A stretch of DNA of 64,000 bases, from NCBI GenBank assembly GCA_039519185.1, contig CM076846.1, positions 125,864,182 to 125,928,181 on the forward strand, given 5' to 3'. Below the pieces are notes generated by a model. The model was not told the DNA's origin. It saw nothing but the letters and a program-made list of their open reading frames with translations, and did not search any database. The number at the start of each line of letters is the position of its first letter. The first letter of the stretch is position 1. The DNA is from Astragalus membranaceus (lineage: Eukaryota; Streptophyta; Magnoliopsida; Fabales; Fabaceae). This document shows, piece by piece, positions 22,900-34,791 of this stretch. Position numbers and translations under genes: made by a program.

Positions 22900-23440
22900 A
22901 GATCCCAAAGTGGGGCAGGCACACCTTCCACCTTTCATGCTTCTTGAACTTGGAAAATGTCTGGCATCCATCCAATTCATATACCCCATCCAACCATACG
23001 ACCAATTCCAAAGACCCATGACCCTAACTCAGTTACCTTTCATAACCCCACTAAAAGCAATCATTTAAATATCATTCCAAAGTGGGGCAGTCCCATCACT
23101 CTTCACTTCACCTAAAGTCGGAGAAATTCGCTCTACATCCATCTCATCCCCTTGTCATATCCACATCCACACAACCATGCCGAGGCATCTTCTCAACCCA
23201 TTATCATAAATACAGCCCTTCACAATGTTACTCCAGCCGGGGCAGCCTTGCTCTCGTCAAGATTGGGGCAGCACCAAACGTCATTGGTTGAGACAGAATC
23301 TCTTGCTTGCCACCCTTCATCCCAAAGTTATGGCATTCCCAATTCATTATCTCCCCCACACCCCTTGTTTTGTCATCACTAGACAGGGGCAGACTATTCG
23401 ATCACCTTCACTGGTAGTCTAAATCGGGGCAGTTCCACAT
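22900..23440 (+). repeat. Dispersed GGGGCAG phrases
   Basis: The word GGGGCAG or TGGGGCAG occurs at about 22911, 23091, 23239, 23265, 23385 and 23426, always within a similar context (CCAAAGTGGGGCAG, AGCCGGGGCAG, AAGATTGGGGCAG). The same word forms the polypurine tract at the element's 3' end (GAGGGGCAGC, 25390 and 26328). Confidence 0.6.
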
Positions 23441-25074
23441 TTCTTGAGCTGGGAAAAACCTACATTTCGTGACTTTGGGGAAAACCTACCGTTCATCCCA
23501 TCGCGTGTCATATTTGTCTTACCAAGTCAACTGATTCATTCATCTGTATTCGTACTGCTCTACATGTCTACTAAACAATGCTTCAAAGAGAGAGAACACA
23601 AGTTAACAAGGTGACGCTGAACACTCACTCTGTTAACTTTGTGGACCTAAAATTCAATCAATCATGGGACACCGTAAGGGAAGAACAAACGTGAACGAGT
23701 CTGTAAATACAGTCAAGTACGGTTGTACATCAGTGACTGTAAATAACAACATTGAGATTGTCAGAGCTTGAATTCAAATCAAATCCAATTTTTTTTTCTT
23801 TCCAAGGAACGATTATTGCAAAATATCCACTTCTGTGCCTCTTGCATCAAAAGCCCCATCTCTCATCATTACAAAAATCGTTTTGCATCATTAATAAAAT
23901 CATAGCATAAATCATCCCGCCATACAACCATGCATCCAATAAGTGATGATTCCAAAGCATCCACTTCTCAATTTCTCGCATAAAATAAAAAAAATCTTTT
24001 TCTCATCTCAAAAACCGCAAAAATGCATCATCAATAAATCATACCATACATTTCATTCCACCATGCAAACATGCACCTACCATGGCACCTGCATCAAAGC
24101 ATTACATTTGCATTTGCACGTCATCGACACTCACATATACTGTTTATCAATTTTTTCGATCAGGTTCAGCGTCCACAGTTCATGGGCCTTTGTGGTTTAT
24201 TTGTCTCCACATTGCACATACATGACATTGCATGCATGCACACACACGACATTTTTACTTCGATAGACATGCCAAGTGTTGGTCTCGTCGTTGCTAAAAA
24301 TATTTCTACATAACTAATTATGGCATTGTACCATGCATTCACGTGTCTTCCTTTATCCACCATCGCAATCGCATCAAAGCATTACATATGCATCATTCGC
24401 ATTTCATACATTTATCATGTGCCAAGAGAAGAAGCAAAAAAGGAAAAGAAAAAAAGCAAAAAAGGCAAATAAGAAAAAAAATCTCATTACATTCATTCAT
24501 TCCACTTAAAATCAATCACTGCCTGTGCATACATTACATGCATGTCATATACATAACATCTATTGTTCTTCAATCGACTTCAAGTGTCGATCCCTATATA
24601 CTTTCATTTCTTAAGTCAGCACGACGAGTGTTGAATTCTATGTCGCAAACCAGATCGCAATGTTAGCATCGTGTCTAGCATAGATCCTTCAGACCAAGTC
24701 GGTCCTTCAGTTAAGTTCGAGTCAACGTGTCAAACGCCGACTCTGAACTGCACCTTCAGATCTTAACGTCGCCACTGAGCGCGGCGGATCCTTCAGACCC
24801 CCAGAGGTCCTTCAGATTAGCTGTGTCTGCCTAAGACATAGTGGACATCCTTCGTGGTCAACATATCAGTTCTAGATCTGATCTTGACCCTCACGGCCGC
24901 ATCGACGTAGGTCACCCTCAGACTGTTTTATTAGTACCATAGCTAGTTGCAGTCCATCAGACCATTTTGGTCCATTAGGCCCAGGAAGCCCTTCAGACCC
25001 ACCGGTCCTTCAGTTTAATTCAAATCAATGCGCCAAGCATCGACTGCAAATTAGACCCTCAGATCATTATGCCG

Positions 25075-25232
25075 ATACTTCAGGGCATCGATCCTTCAGA
25101 CTCGCAGTGGTCCTTCAGAGCCCCAGTGGTCCTTCAGAGCCCCAGTGCTCCTTCAGAGCCCCAGTGCTCCTTCAGAGCCACAGTGGTCCTTCAGAGCCCC
25201 AGTGCTCCTTCAGAGCCCCAGTGCTCCTTCTT
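25075..25232 (+). repeat. 19-bp tandem array CCTTCAGAGCCCCAGTGCT
   Basis: About seven consecutive copies of the 19-bp unit (variants AGTGGT and AGAGCCACAG) stand at 25094-25232. Single diverged copies (TCCTTCAGACC) are scattered from 24688 onward. The same unit occurs twice in an Ogre LTR at 35312-35350. Overlapping open frames with QSPSAPSEPQC-type repeats are a product of the array. Confidence 0.85.
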
Positions 25233-25385
25233 TATTCCTTTCTCGTCGGTGCCCCGAGTGTTAATCGTTCTCTGTTAATTCTCAAACTCTACACTTTTCT
25301 ACTAAGAGGACAAAATTAGCATTTGTCTTATCTTTATTTCTATTCCTACTATGAAAACCTTTCAGTTTATCTACGGAATATAAAT

Positions 25386-26336
25386 AAAGAGGGGCAGCTG
25401 TCATACCCTAATTTTGTCCGGCTAATTAAAAAAAATCCAAAAAAAAGAGCAAAAGAGCAATAAAACAAAAAAAAATTCATGCATTGCATTCATCAAACAT
25501 AGACAAAAAAAATTCATGCAAGAAAAAGGAAACTCCTGCATCACATCACATTCATTCCATCAAAAAGCAATCATGGCATTTGCATTGCATGCATTTGTTC
25601 ATCTCACTTGCAGGTACAAGGACGGATAAGTACTTCGATGTTAATCCTCGCACTCAGTTCCCAGAAAATGCCCTCTTAGTTCGGAGTTCAAATGCTTTTC
25701 AGTTCGGCGCTCAAGCGTGCATTGCAGTTTGGAGTTCAAATCGCTCTTATCAGAGTTCAGTGCTCCCTTCTGTTCATGGTCTCACATCGTGTACGAGCAA
25801 CGCGATGGACCGCAGCCCCATGTGAGGTTCAACGGAATAGTTGTATCAACCTAAGATACAGTGGACGCCGTGCATTGATCAGTATATCAGTTCCGGAGCT
25901 GATGACGATCCCCCCGGTCGCTCGAATGACCAGAGATTCTCAGGATGCGTGCTCCTCAAAGCCACGTGCAAACTCGGATTCGCAAGGGTTCGTTTACAGG
26001 TTTTAGGCAGCCTGACATTTTACCGCTTTCTTTATCGCTTTCTTCATTTAGCGCCTTCCTTGCCTTTCGCAGTTAGCGTGCATGTTGTTAACCATTTCGC
26101 TTATTGTTTCCTCATCAACACTCCAAGTGTTGATTCAAAAAAAAAAGAAGAGAAAAAAAAAAGAAAAAAAGAGAAAAGAAAAAGGAGAAAGGAGAAAAAA
26201 GAAGAAGAAAAATTTCGGGTTTCTCCAAGTAGACAAAATTGGTATAATTTCTGAATTCTTTATTCCTATTTTATCTTCGAAATATGTCTCGGCCAATTCA
26301 TATTTCTTGGTAAAATCCAAATAAAGAGGGGCAGCT
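25386..26336 (+). repeat. Duplicated 3' terminus: extra polypurine tract and LTR start
   Basis: AAAGAGGGGCAGC followed by TGTCATACCCTAATTTTGTCCG stands at 25386-25420 and again at 26324-26358. After the first copy the sequence leaves the LTR within about 25 bp and returns to interior-type DNA until the second tract. So a 938-bp segment lies between two plus-strand primer/LTR junctions, and only the second leads into a full LTR. Confidence 0.8.
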
Positions 26337-29302
26337 GTCATACCCTAATTTTGTCCGCCCAAGTCAAAACCTTTTTTTTCAAACAAAAATGGAAACAATA
26401 AGGGTAATTCATAATTTGCGTAGGTCAATGGACTTTCGCATTTATGTGTATTTGTCCCCTATCTCGCATTTTTATTTGAATTACGCGCATGTGCCAGTCG
26501 TAACTGCGTGAGCTTCCCTTTTGCCCTTGCCATTTGGCATGCATTTTAATCTTCAAAAAGGCCATTTATTGATCGTTATTAATTTTTGGCACCCAAAAGA
26601 AAAAAAACATTTTTATTAATTCTTGAGAATTTTAGGGAATAAAATAGTGCATGTTTCAATATCTGTGGGCATTCAAATGAGAGCAAGTTAATTATTTTTG
26701 AACTAAACCAAGTCAAGGACGAAAAATACAATTTATTCTATCAAGGATAATTTTCGTATATTTTTTTGAAAGAAAATCCTAGTTCAAAATAATTAAAAGG
26801 CATTTTTCCCATTTTTATTCCACAAGAAAGCTGAAAAAGGACCATTAAATATTCTCCGATTATTAAATGACAACTTTTATTGTCATGAATAATTAGAGGG
26901 ATATTTTTATGGTGCCCAAAAATATGTGACACATTTTCAATAGGTGCACTATCATTTGCATGCCCAAAAATTCGAAATTCAAATAGAAAGTACAAAGTGT
27001 CCTCAATAAGACAAAAGACCAAAAAGGAGAAGCAATTTTCCCTCCCCATTTTTGGGTTCATTTTCGAATTCCCTCTCTCTCTCTCCACAATTTCTTCCAC
27101 ACTCTCTATTGTACAATTACTCCTTAAGAATATTCTTGTACTATCATTAATCCTACCCATTTCATACACATCCCTAATTCCCACACACTCTCATGGAGAT
27201 TCATACCCTTTTTTTTAAATGACACCATCCTCTCACACTCACTCCTTCATAAGAAATTGCAAACTTACTTAAAATAGAACATCCCATTTCTATTCTACCC
27301 TTAACCCTAATTTCACCCAAGACCATATATAAGCCTACTCTCCCAAAATACAAAGGACAAGTTCATTTTTTGCACAAAAACCTCCTCCTCTCCTCTCCTT
27401 GGGCGAATACCTCCCCTTCTCCCTCACCTCACCTTTTTCAATTTCTTCACTCAATCATACATTAAAACATCTTTCCTACACTAAATCTTCCATCCTTCTT
27501 GCATTCTTCTCAAAGATTCACCTTCAAATTCAAGGATCAAGTTCAAAGTTGAAGATTGAAGAGTAGATTAAAAGGGTTTTGCATTCATTCATCTCATTTC
27601 CTTCCTTATTCTAGCTTGGAGTTGAGGTATACTCTAAAACCCAGCATCATCTTCCAATTTTAGCATCAAAGATGTAAATCATCACTTCATTTTGGCATCC
27701 CATTGCATTTTAATGTCATAATGTTAGCATAGTTGTTGTTGTTGAGTGAGAGATGTATTTCAAGTATCTTGACAAACACTTTCGGAGGTTTGGGTGCTTG
27801 GAATGCTTCTCTCCTTTAGAATAAATTGTGTGTTGTTGTTATTTCACTCATTTCTTGTTGTTTTCATGAATAAAATGATGATTTAAAGCTTACTTCATTT
27901 CGCATATTAGAGGAAAATTCGGATTTGTGTGATTGTTATGCATTTCTTTGCATGATCATGTGAATCCTTGCCAAAAGTTTAATCTATGTTGTTCTCTTGC
28001 ATTATCTTGTGTTTCCATGAATAAAATGAAATTTAGGGTTTATGTTAGTTTCGCATGTTTCAAAGAAATTAGGGTTTATGAGATTTTTGATGAGTTGGTT
28101 GTTTAATCTTGCAATTCCTTGGAATTGAACCTTGATTATGATGTTTGTTTGCTTAAAACTTGTTGTTCTCATGAATTTGCTTGCAAATCATGTCCTATGT
28201 TGATGATTGGCAAGAGGACTCTCACTTGTGCTTTGATGCACACTTTAAGTGTTGAGGATTGCCTAAGAGGATTCAATTTCTTTTGTAATTCCTAGTGAAC
28301 AAGAATGCAAATTTAGGTTTCCTTTCCTTACCAATTGCTTTGATTACCAAAAACAACTTATAAATCATTTTGAAATGCTCCTGGTCTTGCAAATAAGTAA
28401 TTGTTTTGAAACAATTTTTGGTTTTGTGTTGATGATTTGGTAAGAGGATTTGACACCTATGCACTTGTGCATATCCCAAGTGTCAAAGATTACCTAAAGG
28501 GATTCGACACCCTAATTGCCTAAACTTGTCAATTTAGACTTAAGACTTGCCTATGATCTTGCATGAGGCAAATGCCCCTTTTAATTTATTCCTTCCATGT
28601 GGTTGATTGAAGAAATGTATTAGACATTGATGACATCAAAAGGATACCACGTGGGTGCTTATGTCTAATGTTGATGTGAAATCCTTAGGGTTTTGCAAGT
28701 GATTCATTAGAAGTTTGATATCACTTGTGCTTTGAAATGCCTTTGCCTATTCACATATTGTGTCATAAATGCCTAGTTAGGTTCATCCCATTGCCTAGCA
28801 TCTTCAATAAGATGTGCAACTTAGGTTCATTTTCTTGCCCATTCATGCATTTTTGCCAAAATGTTCAACTTGGGTTCATTCCTTGCCTATCTATGTATCG
28901 TGTCATAATGTGTGTAGTCTAGGTCCACTTTCAATCAAAAGCTTTTTTAAGCATCAAAATCATTCCCTAAACAAGAATCAATCCAATTGCGAAAACTCTT
29001 CAAAATCAAACTTTGTTAGTAGTCTTGCGAAGCCTTTGCTTGCATGAGTATTAACAACGAGGTACTAGTGGCGATCACTTGGAGCCTTTGCTCAATTGAT
29101 CATCATGAATGCCTAATTTTCCTAAAGACTTTCACTAAATCAAAAACTTTGTTAGTAGTCTTACGAAGCCTTTGCTTGCATGATTATTAACAATGGAGTG
29201 CTAATGGTGGTCACTTGGAGCCTTTGCTCAATTGATCATCATGAAAGCTCAATTTTCACAATTAAACAAGATAAAAAACAAAAACTTTTTCTAGACAACC
29301 CA

Positions 29303-29369
29303 GAACTACGTAGCTTTGAAGTCTCCATCGCACCGGGAGATACGTAGGAGCGGATACTCTCCGTCAAGC
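29303..29369 (+). other. Conserved structured block A in 3' LTR, copy 1
   Basis: It is the equivalent of 17958-18024, with one change in the hairpin flank (AAGTCTCC in place of AATTCTCC). Confidence 0.7.
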
Positions 29370-29441
29370 ACAACAAACCAAAAACATTTTTCCTTTCAAA
29401 AATCAAACACTTTTCCAAAATAAAACATTTTTCAAAAACAA

Positions 29442-29508
29442 GAACTACGTTGTTTTGAATTCTCCATCGCACCGGGAGATACGTAGGAGCGGATACTCTC
29501 CGTCAAGC
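29442..29508 (+). other. Conserved structured block A in 3' LTR, copy 2
   Basis: It is the equivalent of 18097-18163 and is identical through the two hairpins and the ATACGTAGGAGC core. Confidence 0.7.
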
Positions 29509-29813
29509 GCGAAAACTAAAGATTTTCCATTAAGTCATTCATCAACAAAAGAGGTAAAAACAAAGCATTTTTCCGAATCAACTTTGCAAATCACATATTT
29601 AGTTAAGGTAACCCTTCTTTGAAGGGACGTTATGGGGTGCTAATACCTTCCCCATACGTAATTAGACCCCCGAACCCAAATCTAATGGTTCCAAAGACCA
29701 TTGCTTTCCAAAAAAGGTTTTTCCGATATTTTACCTTTAAAAAATATTGGTGGCGACTCTAAAATCCCGTTGTGCGAAGAAAAATCCCTCCAAGGATTTT
29801 TCGGGGTGCGACA

Positions 29814-31047
29814 ATCGTCTACGGTGGTCGGAATCTAAACGGTGAGTTCTCTTCTTTTTTTTTTGTTTTTACGGTTCTGTACTCTTCTTCTCCTCTATTT
29901 CTCTGATCTGATTTCTGTTGTTACATATATTTTTTTTATTTCTGTTCTGATTTTTGTATAACAGAGTCTCCTTTTTTTTGAATTATGTACAACAACAGAG
30001 TCCTTTTGATTATGTACTCGTCCTATTTTTTAAACTTATTCCCAATCCTAAACATTGATCCCCATTTTAATTCCTATGTACACAAAATAGTTTTTTTTTA
30101 CAGAATAGCCTATTTCAACACCAACATGATAAAACCTAAAGAAAAGAGGCAAAAACGTAATGACCCACCTCTATTCCAGCATCTGAAAACTCTCCTAAGT
30201 TTGCTTATTTGTTAACGCTGCTGCTAGCCTGTTACTGTTGATCCTATGGCTTTGTCTACTGCCTTTGTTTCTATTTCAGAAATTATGAGTATGTTGTTGA
30301 TTAGGGTTCCAGTGTGGAAACCTAATCGTTTTGGGTATTCTTTTGATTTTTTTTGTCTCTGTTGCCGTGTGCGTGGGTATCTCAGCGTGTGTTTTTTGTG
30401 TGTGTATTTCTGTATTTCAGTCACTGTGTCTGTGAATATTTCTGTGTATTTCTCAGGGACTGTGTACCTGCCCTAATTGTGTGCTATTGTTTGGTATTTA
30501 TAGGCAAATTGGTGTGGTGCTACGGAATCAAAAGGACAGCAATTAGGGCAAATTTAGGGTGCTGTGGTGAGAAGAGAAAGGACAGTCAAGGGCGCAAAGG
30601 ACAGCCCCATTTGAGTCAGTAAAAGGACAGCTATTTGAATGAGCAAAGGACAATAGCTGGCAATGGAGGAAGGACAACATCCAAGGAGAAACCCTAGCTA
30701 GGGCAACCAGTAGCACCTGCTGCGCCCCCTTTTCTTCTTTTTTTCTTTTTTTGAAATTTTGTATTTTTAATTTTGTATTATTTTTTTGCTGTTTGCTTTC
30801 TTTTGGTTTATATGTGTAGAAAAAACTATATTATATATCAAAAAAAAACCTTTGACTATTCAGTTTCTTCACTTATTTCTTGCACCAATAACAATAGACT
30901 AATAATAACATTAACGAAATAAAATAAAGCGATCATCAAAACAAATCGCTGCACGAGAGTGCCAAAGACACGCGGGTTTAAAACGATATGTGACACAATA
31001 AGAACTTTTTGGATTTTTGATTGATCGGACAAAATTAGGGTATGACA
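29814..31047 (-). repeat. Ogre LTR fragment (minus), part with the LTR 5' end
   Basis: On the minus strand it begins TGTCATACCCTAATTTTGTCC at 31047 and matches 33397-33700 closely, including the GTGTCTTTGGCAC phrase. Together with 14107-15054 it forms one LTR of about 2.2 kb split by the plus-strand Ogre derivative. On its right it is inserted in a SIRE LTR, next to GAGTA (31048-31052). Confidence 0.82.
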
Positions 31048-31196
31048 GAGTAGCTAACATATCCTGTTCTTATATTTCACTCAAGAAGAAACATTAGTAG
31101 CATATGAAATCAGATAACTTAAGCTTCTCACATTTGAATTTTGTTAATCATCAAAACTAATTAGGGATTTTGCCTCAATAATCTCCCCCTTTTTGA
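31048..31196 (-). repeat. SIRE 3' LTR start and polypurine tract
   Basis: On the minus strand the purine tract AAAAAGGGGGAGATTA (about 31180-31196) precedes TTGAGGCAAAATCCCTAATT, the LTR start also present at 40618. Only 131 bp of this LTR remain before the Ogre LTR at 31047. The rest is not found left of 14107. Confidence 0.82.
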
Positions 31197-31589
31197 TGTT
31201 TGACAAACTTTCTGAGATGGAATAAGTTTTCTGATATTGTTTAAAATTTTCTAAGGCATAAGTATTTTTACCCCCCTGAATATGTGCATACATATTTATA
31301 AGCAAGAACATTTAATTTCACATAAATCAGATACCACACAAGAACATAAGTAAGAACATATTTTTCATTTAGTTCATCAAAAGAATCATTGATATGATTA
31401 GAGAAGGCTATGTTCTTTTTGGCAGATTTGCCTAAGAACATAAAAACAGCATGTGAGAAGTATACTTCTCAACAAAAAGTGTCATGCAAACACAGATATT
31501 ATCAAAAAACTTCTAAGACCCCTAAACTTAATCTACTCTTCTCCCCCTTTTGGCTAACATCATAAAGGTGGAGGCAGACAGAAATTAAG
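31197..31589 (-). other. Non-coding SIRE 3' interval
   Basis: AT-rich sequence between the env-like region and the polypurine tract; nothing else was recognised. Confidence 0.5.
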
Positions 31590-33391
31590 AGGCTACTTCG
31601 ATGGGGAAGAGCCATCAGAAGAGGAGGAAGTAGCAGGTCTTGGAATGTCAGGAAACTGAGGGATAGGACCAAATTCTGGTGGAGTGAGGTTTGGAGCAAG
31701 TGTGGTCATCCCTTGCTGCAGAATCCATGGCTGATACTGCTCATCTCTAGCAGCTTGAGCTCTTTGCCTTTGTTGCAGAATCCTCAATAACTTTCTCTTG
31801 TGCTACGCCAGAAGGTTGGCTAGTATTAAAGAAAGAGGAATCAAGAGACCCAAATTTTGATGGTATGTCAGAAGGGTGAGATTGGGTGTCGATGGAAGGA
31901 AATTTTGGTTGAGGGGAGTCATCTAGTGGTGATTGGTTCAGATTGAGAAATTGGTTGATATTTGAGGAGCTTAAGGTGTTTCCAGTTTTGAGTGGGGAGA
32001 TGCCATGTTCTAGATTGATGGCAGCTAGGAGTTGATCAAGGTTATGGGATGTAACACGTGAGAGAGTGGGATTTGGTGATGGTTCTGTTTGAGGTGCAGT
32101 TGCTATAGGGAGTTGTGGAGGTGAGAAATGTGGGACTGAGAATGGTATGGTTGTGACAGGTGAGAAAGTTGGAAGTGTAGGCATTTGTTCTTGGAACATT
32201 GAAGAGGGAGGGGTTTGAATGATCGGTGAGGAGGTGTTAAAGTGAAGCTCTCCCTGTGGTGATGCTGGGATGGTTTGAGTTAGAGGTTCAAAAGCATTAC
32301 CATCTGTGGTTTCTTGAGGAGAATCAACCTTCTCAGCTTCAGCAGTTTCACCCTTCTCAGCTTGAGCAGACACTTCTTTCTCAGCTTCTTCTTTTTCATC
32401 TTGATCTTGACTTTCCTCAATTGTCACCTCATGTGGTGGTTCTTCAGTAACCTCAACATTCAAATTGAATGGAGTTAGACCTTCAAGCACTACTGTTCTC
32501 TCAGAACCATTTCCACCTAATGAGTTGAGGTGAAATTCCTCAGTCTTTTCTCCTGAATTTTCACCACCAGAATTCTTCTCTGGTGTGTTTAACTCTTCAC
32601 CAGAAGCAACAGTGTCAAATTGCAGCACCAAATTACTAGTTACTTCTTGATCAACTGGCTTCCATACAGTTCTCTCTTTTCCTCTAGCGTATACTTTAAG
32701 TCAATGGAGCCATAATTCTTTTTGAGGAGGAATGATCTGAATCATCTTTCTTATCTGTGAGGGTTCTCTCATCATCAGATTCTTCTTGGGGACCCTTCTC
32801 AAGTTCTTTGGAAGCATACTGCTCCTGAGAATGTTCCTTTTCAGCATTTTCTTCAGTGTCCTGAAACTTCTCAGACACTCTTTCCTCATTTTCTTGTGAG
32901 ACATCCTTCTCACCAAGTCTTTCTTGATCCTTCTCAGGATCATTTGTCTGAACTCTTTCATCCTTCTCAGGTTCTGTCTCCATCTCAGAACCTTTCTTAG
33001 AAGCCTTTTTCTTCTCTTGTGGAATAGGATCATTCTTTTTCTTGCTTTTTGTCTCCCTTCTTATTACTTCAGCAGTTGACTCTTCTGTTTCCACCTCTGT
33101 GGACACACTAGTTATTGACTTAGTCTTCTGTTTCTTCTTCTTCCTATCTTCTTTAGTGGTAACTTCAATCCCCATGAGTTTCAGATTCTTGGCTGTGAAG
33201 ATTTTCTTCTCTATTCTACCCTCATCACCAGGAATGTCAATCAGGAAATGATTGAACACTCTAGTGAGAGCCTTGCCATAGAGTAAGGAAGTGGATGTTT
33301 TATCTGCCCTAATTGCATGTATTATGTGATGAATCATGAGAAAGGGAAGACTTATGGGTGTGTTAGTGATAAGATGATATAGAATCATACA
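31590..33391 (-). pseudogene. SIRE env-like protein, C-terminal part
   Basis: On the minus strand a frame of 230 codons (33388-32696) starts with a globular part (IHHIIHAIRADKTSTSLLYG...VFNHFLIDIP) and continues into a very Lys/Glu-rich stretch. After a stop or shift near 32690 a 294-codon frame (32631-31747) follows, with acidic then Pro/Ser/Thr-rich sequence. A last shifted piece (about 31787-31593) carries a Gln-rich and Pro-rich tail. This matches the known env-like region of SIRE elements: low complexity, coiled-coil-prone, after pol. No clear membrane segment is visible in the pieces. Infectivity has not been shown for these elements; this copy is broken by stops and by the solo LTR at 33397. 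Confidence 0.7.
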
Positions 33392-33638
33392 GTCACTGTC
33401 ATACCCTAATTTTGTCCGAGTAATCGAAAATCCAAAAAAAGTTTTATGCTAGTTGCGTCACCTATCGTTTTACACGGGCGTGTCTTTGGCACCCTCGTAC
33501 AACGATTGTTTGATGCTCGTTTTTTACTTCGTTGTTATTATTTAGTCCATTGTTATTTGTGCAAAGAAATAAATAAAGAAGCGGAATAGTCAAAGTTTTT
33601 TGTCATATAATATAGTTCTTTCTTTACATATATGAACC

Positions 33639-34008
33639 CAAAAAACAGACAGCAAAATAAATAGTACAAAACTAAAAATACAAAATTTCAAAAGAGAAAA
33701 AAAAAGAAAGGGAAGAGTCGCAGCTTGCAGCTGCCCATTTAGGGTTAGGGTTATTCCCTTGTTTTTTATGCTTTCCTCCATTGCCAGCCCATTGCCACCT
33801 ATTGTCCTTTGTCCTTTTGATTCCTCCCCAATTGCTGCGCTTTTTTTCTGCCCTAATTGTTGACAATGGAGGAAAGCATAAAAAACAAGGGAATAACCCT
33901 AACCCTAAATGGGCAGCTGCAAGCTGCGACTCTTCCCTTTCTTTTTTTTTCTCTTTTGAAATTTTGTATTTTTAGTTTTGTACTATTTATTTTGCTGTCT
34001 GTTTTTTG
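33639..34008. repeat. 145-bp inverted repeat (fold-back) in solo LTR
   Basis: Arms 33639-33783 and 33864-34008 are reverse complements over almost their full length (for example GCAGCTTGCAGCTGCCC at 33719 against GGGCAGCTGCAAGCTGC at 33910), with an 80-bp spacer. A copy of the spacer plus arm edge (33780-33853) recurs directly at 34031-34104. The homologous LTR ending at 31047 shows no such fold-back at its matching position. Confidence 0.88.
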
Positions 34009-34791
34009 TATTTTTAGTTTTGTACTATTTATTGCCAGCCCATTGCCACCTATTGTCCTTTGTCCTTTTGATTCCTCCCCAATTGCAGCCCTTTTTTCTG
34101 CCCTTTTTTTGTCGCAGCACCGCCTGGATCCACACTGACAACACCGCGAGCCACCATCCGTCGCCGTCCTCCTCCCTTCCCCCTCGCTTCTTCTCTCCCG
34201 TTCCATCACCATCTCCCTCTCACGGTAGTCTCTCTCTCTCTCTCTTCAAGTAAGGGCGATGCGGCGTTGAGAGGTGAAAGGGAAATTAGGGTTCAGCACC
34301 TCACCCTATTTCCTTATATATATGTGCATCCCCTGCGTTTATTTCAGATTACTTGTAAATAGTTTTGAAGCTTTTAATTTTTGTTTGTAACACCCCCTGC
34401 GTTTCATTATCACAGGCCCCCATGCAAGCCCATCTTTCTAAGCGCAGCCCAGCCTAAAAAAACCATCTGGGCTCGCTGTTTACACCCCATTTTTGTTTTA
34501 TTCAACCCCTGTTTCTATGTGCACTCCTTGTTTTAATAGCTTGCATCCCCTGCGCCAGCCCACCTTTTAGAATACAGCCCAATTCACAGAAAACGAACTG
34601 GGCCTGTTTTCTGCACCCACTACTTTAAATACAACCCTTTTATGCTAATCACACCCCATTTTGCTACTGCACTCCCTATTTCTCTTTTTAAAAAAAAAAA
34701 TTCTTTTCCCTAAATAAATAGTTTCTTGCGCAAACCTATTTTTTTCAAATGACGAATAAATGGTCTCCTAAACTTAGGAATGGTTTGTTGC

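Larger units (their letters stand above)
19501..25385 (+). other. Non-coding interior of the Ogre derivative
   Basis: The sequence is dominated by ATGCATTCATTC/CATTTGCAT words and A-runs, with no ORF1, gag, protease, RT or integrase motif on either strand. Open frames here come from simple sequence. The phrase at 19560-19620 and many later ones resemble the short ORF1-gag spacer at 58545-58620, as though that spacer had been expanded while the coding parts were lost. Confidence 0.6.
15055..29813 (+). mobile_element. Non-autonomous Ogre-type Ty3/gypsy derivative, 14.8 kb
   Basis: Direct repeats 15055-18457 and 26337-29813 are LTRs. The first is followed by an Ogre primer site at 18460 and the second preceded by a polypurine tract (AAAGAGGGGCAGC). 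The LTR start TGTCATACCCTAATTTTG and end GGGTGCGACA match the other Ogre LTRs here. The 7.9-kb interior contains an Ogre leader but no ORF1, gag or pol, only low-complexity sequence. The left LTR lacks its first 71 bp, so no target duplication can be read. It sits in the minus-strand LTR 14107-15054/29814-31047. Confidence 0.88.
26337..29813 (+). repeat. 3' LTR of the Ogre derivative (3477 bp)
   Basis: It is the complete LTR, from TGTCATACCC to GGGTGCGACA. The TATA region ACCATATATAAGCC lies at about 27322 and hairpins of block B at 29069-29241. It is followed directly by host LTR sequence (ATCGTCTACGG). Confidence 0.92.

Noticed and set aside
25069..25319. Plus-strand frames rich in QSPSAPSEPQC
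   Set aside because: Product of the 19-bp tandem array in non-coding Ogre DNA.
19501..25385. Numerous frames of 60-112 codons (for example 20548-20835, 22473-22802, 23943-24266)
   Set aside because: Low-complexity CATGCATT and A-run DNA; no motif, no similarity to ORF1/gag/pol, stops at random spacing in other frames.
31747..32631. Host gene for a Pro/Ser-rich 294-residue protein
   Set aside because: Position between SIRE pol and 3' LTR on the same strand fits the element's env-like region.
33590..34212. Several overlapping frames with the same peptide on opposite strands
   Set aside because: Explained by the 145-bp inverted repeat, not by gene duplication.
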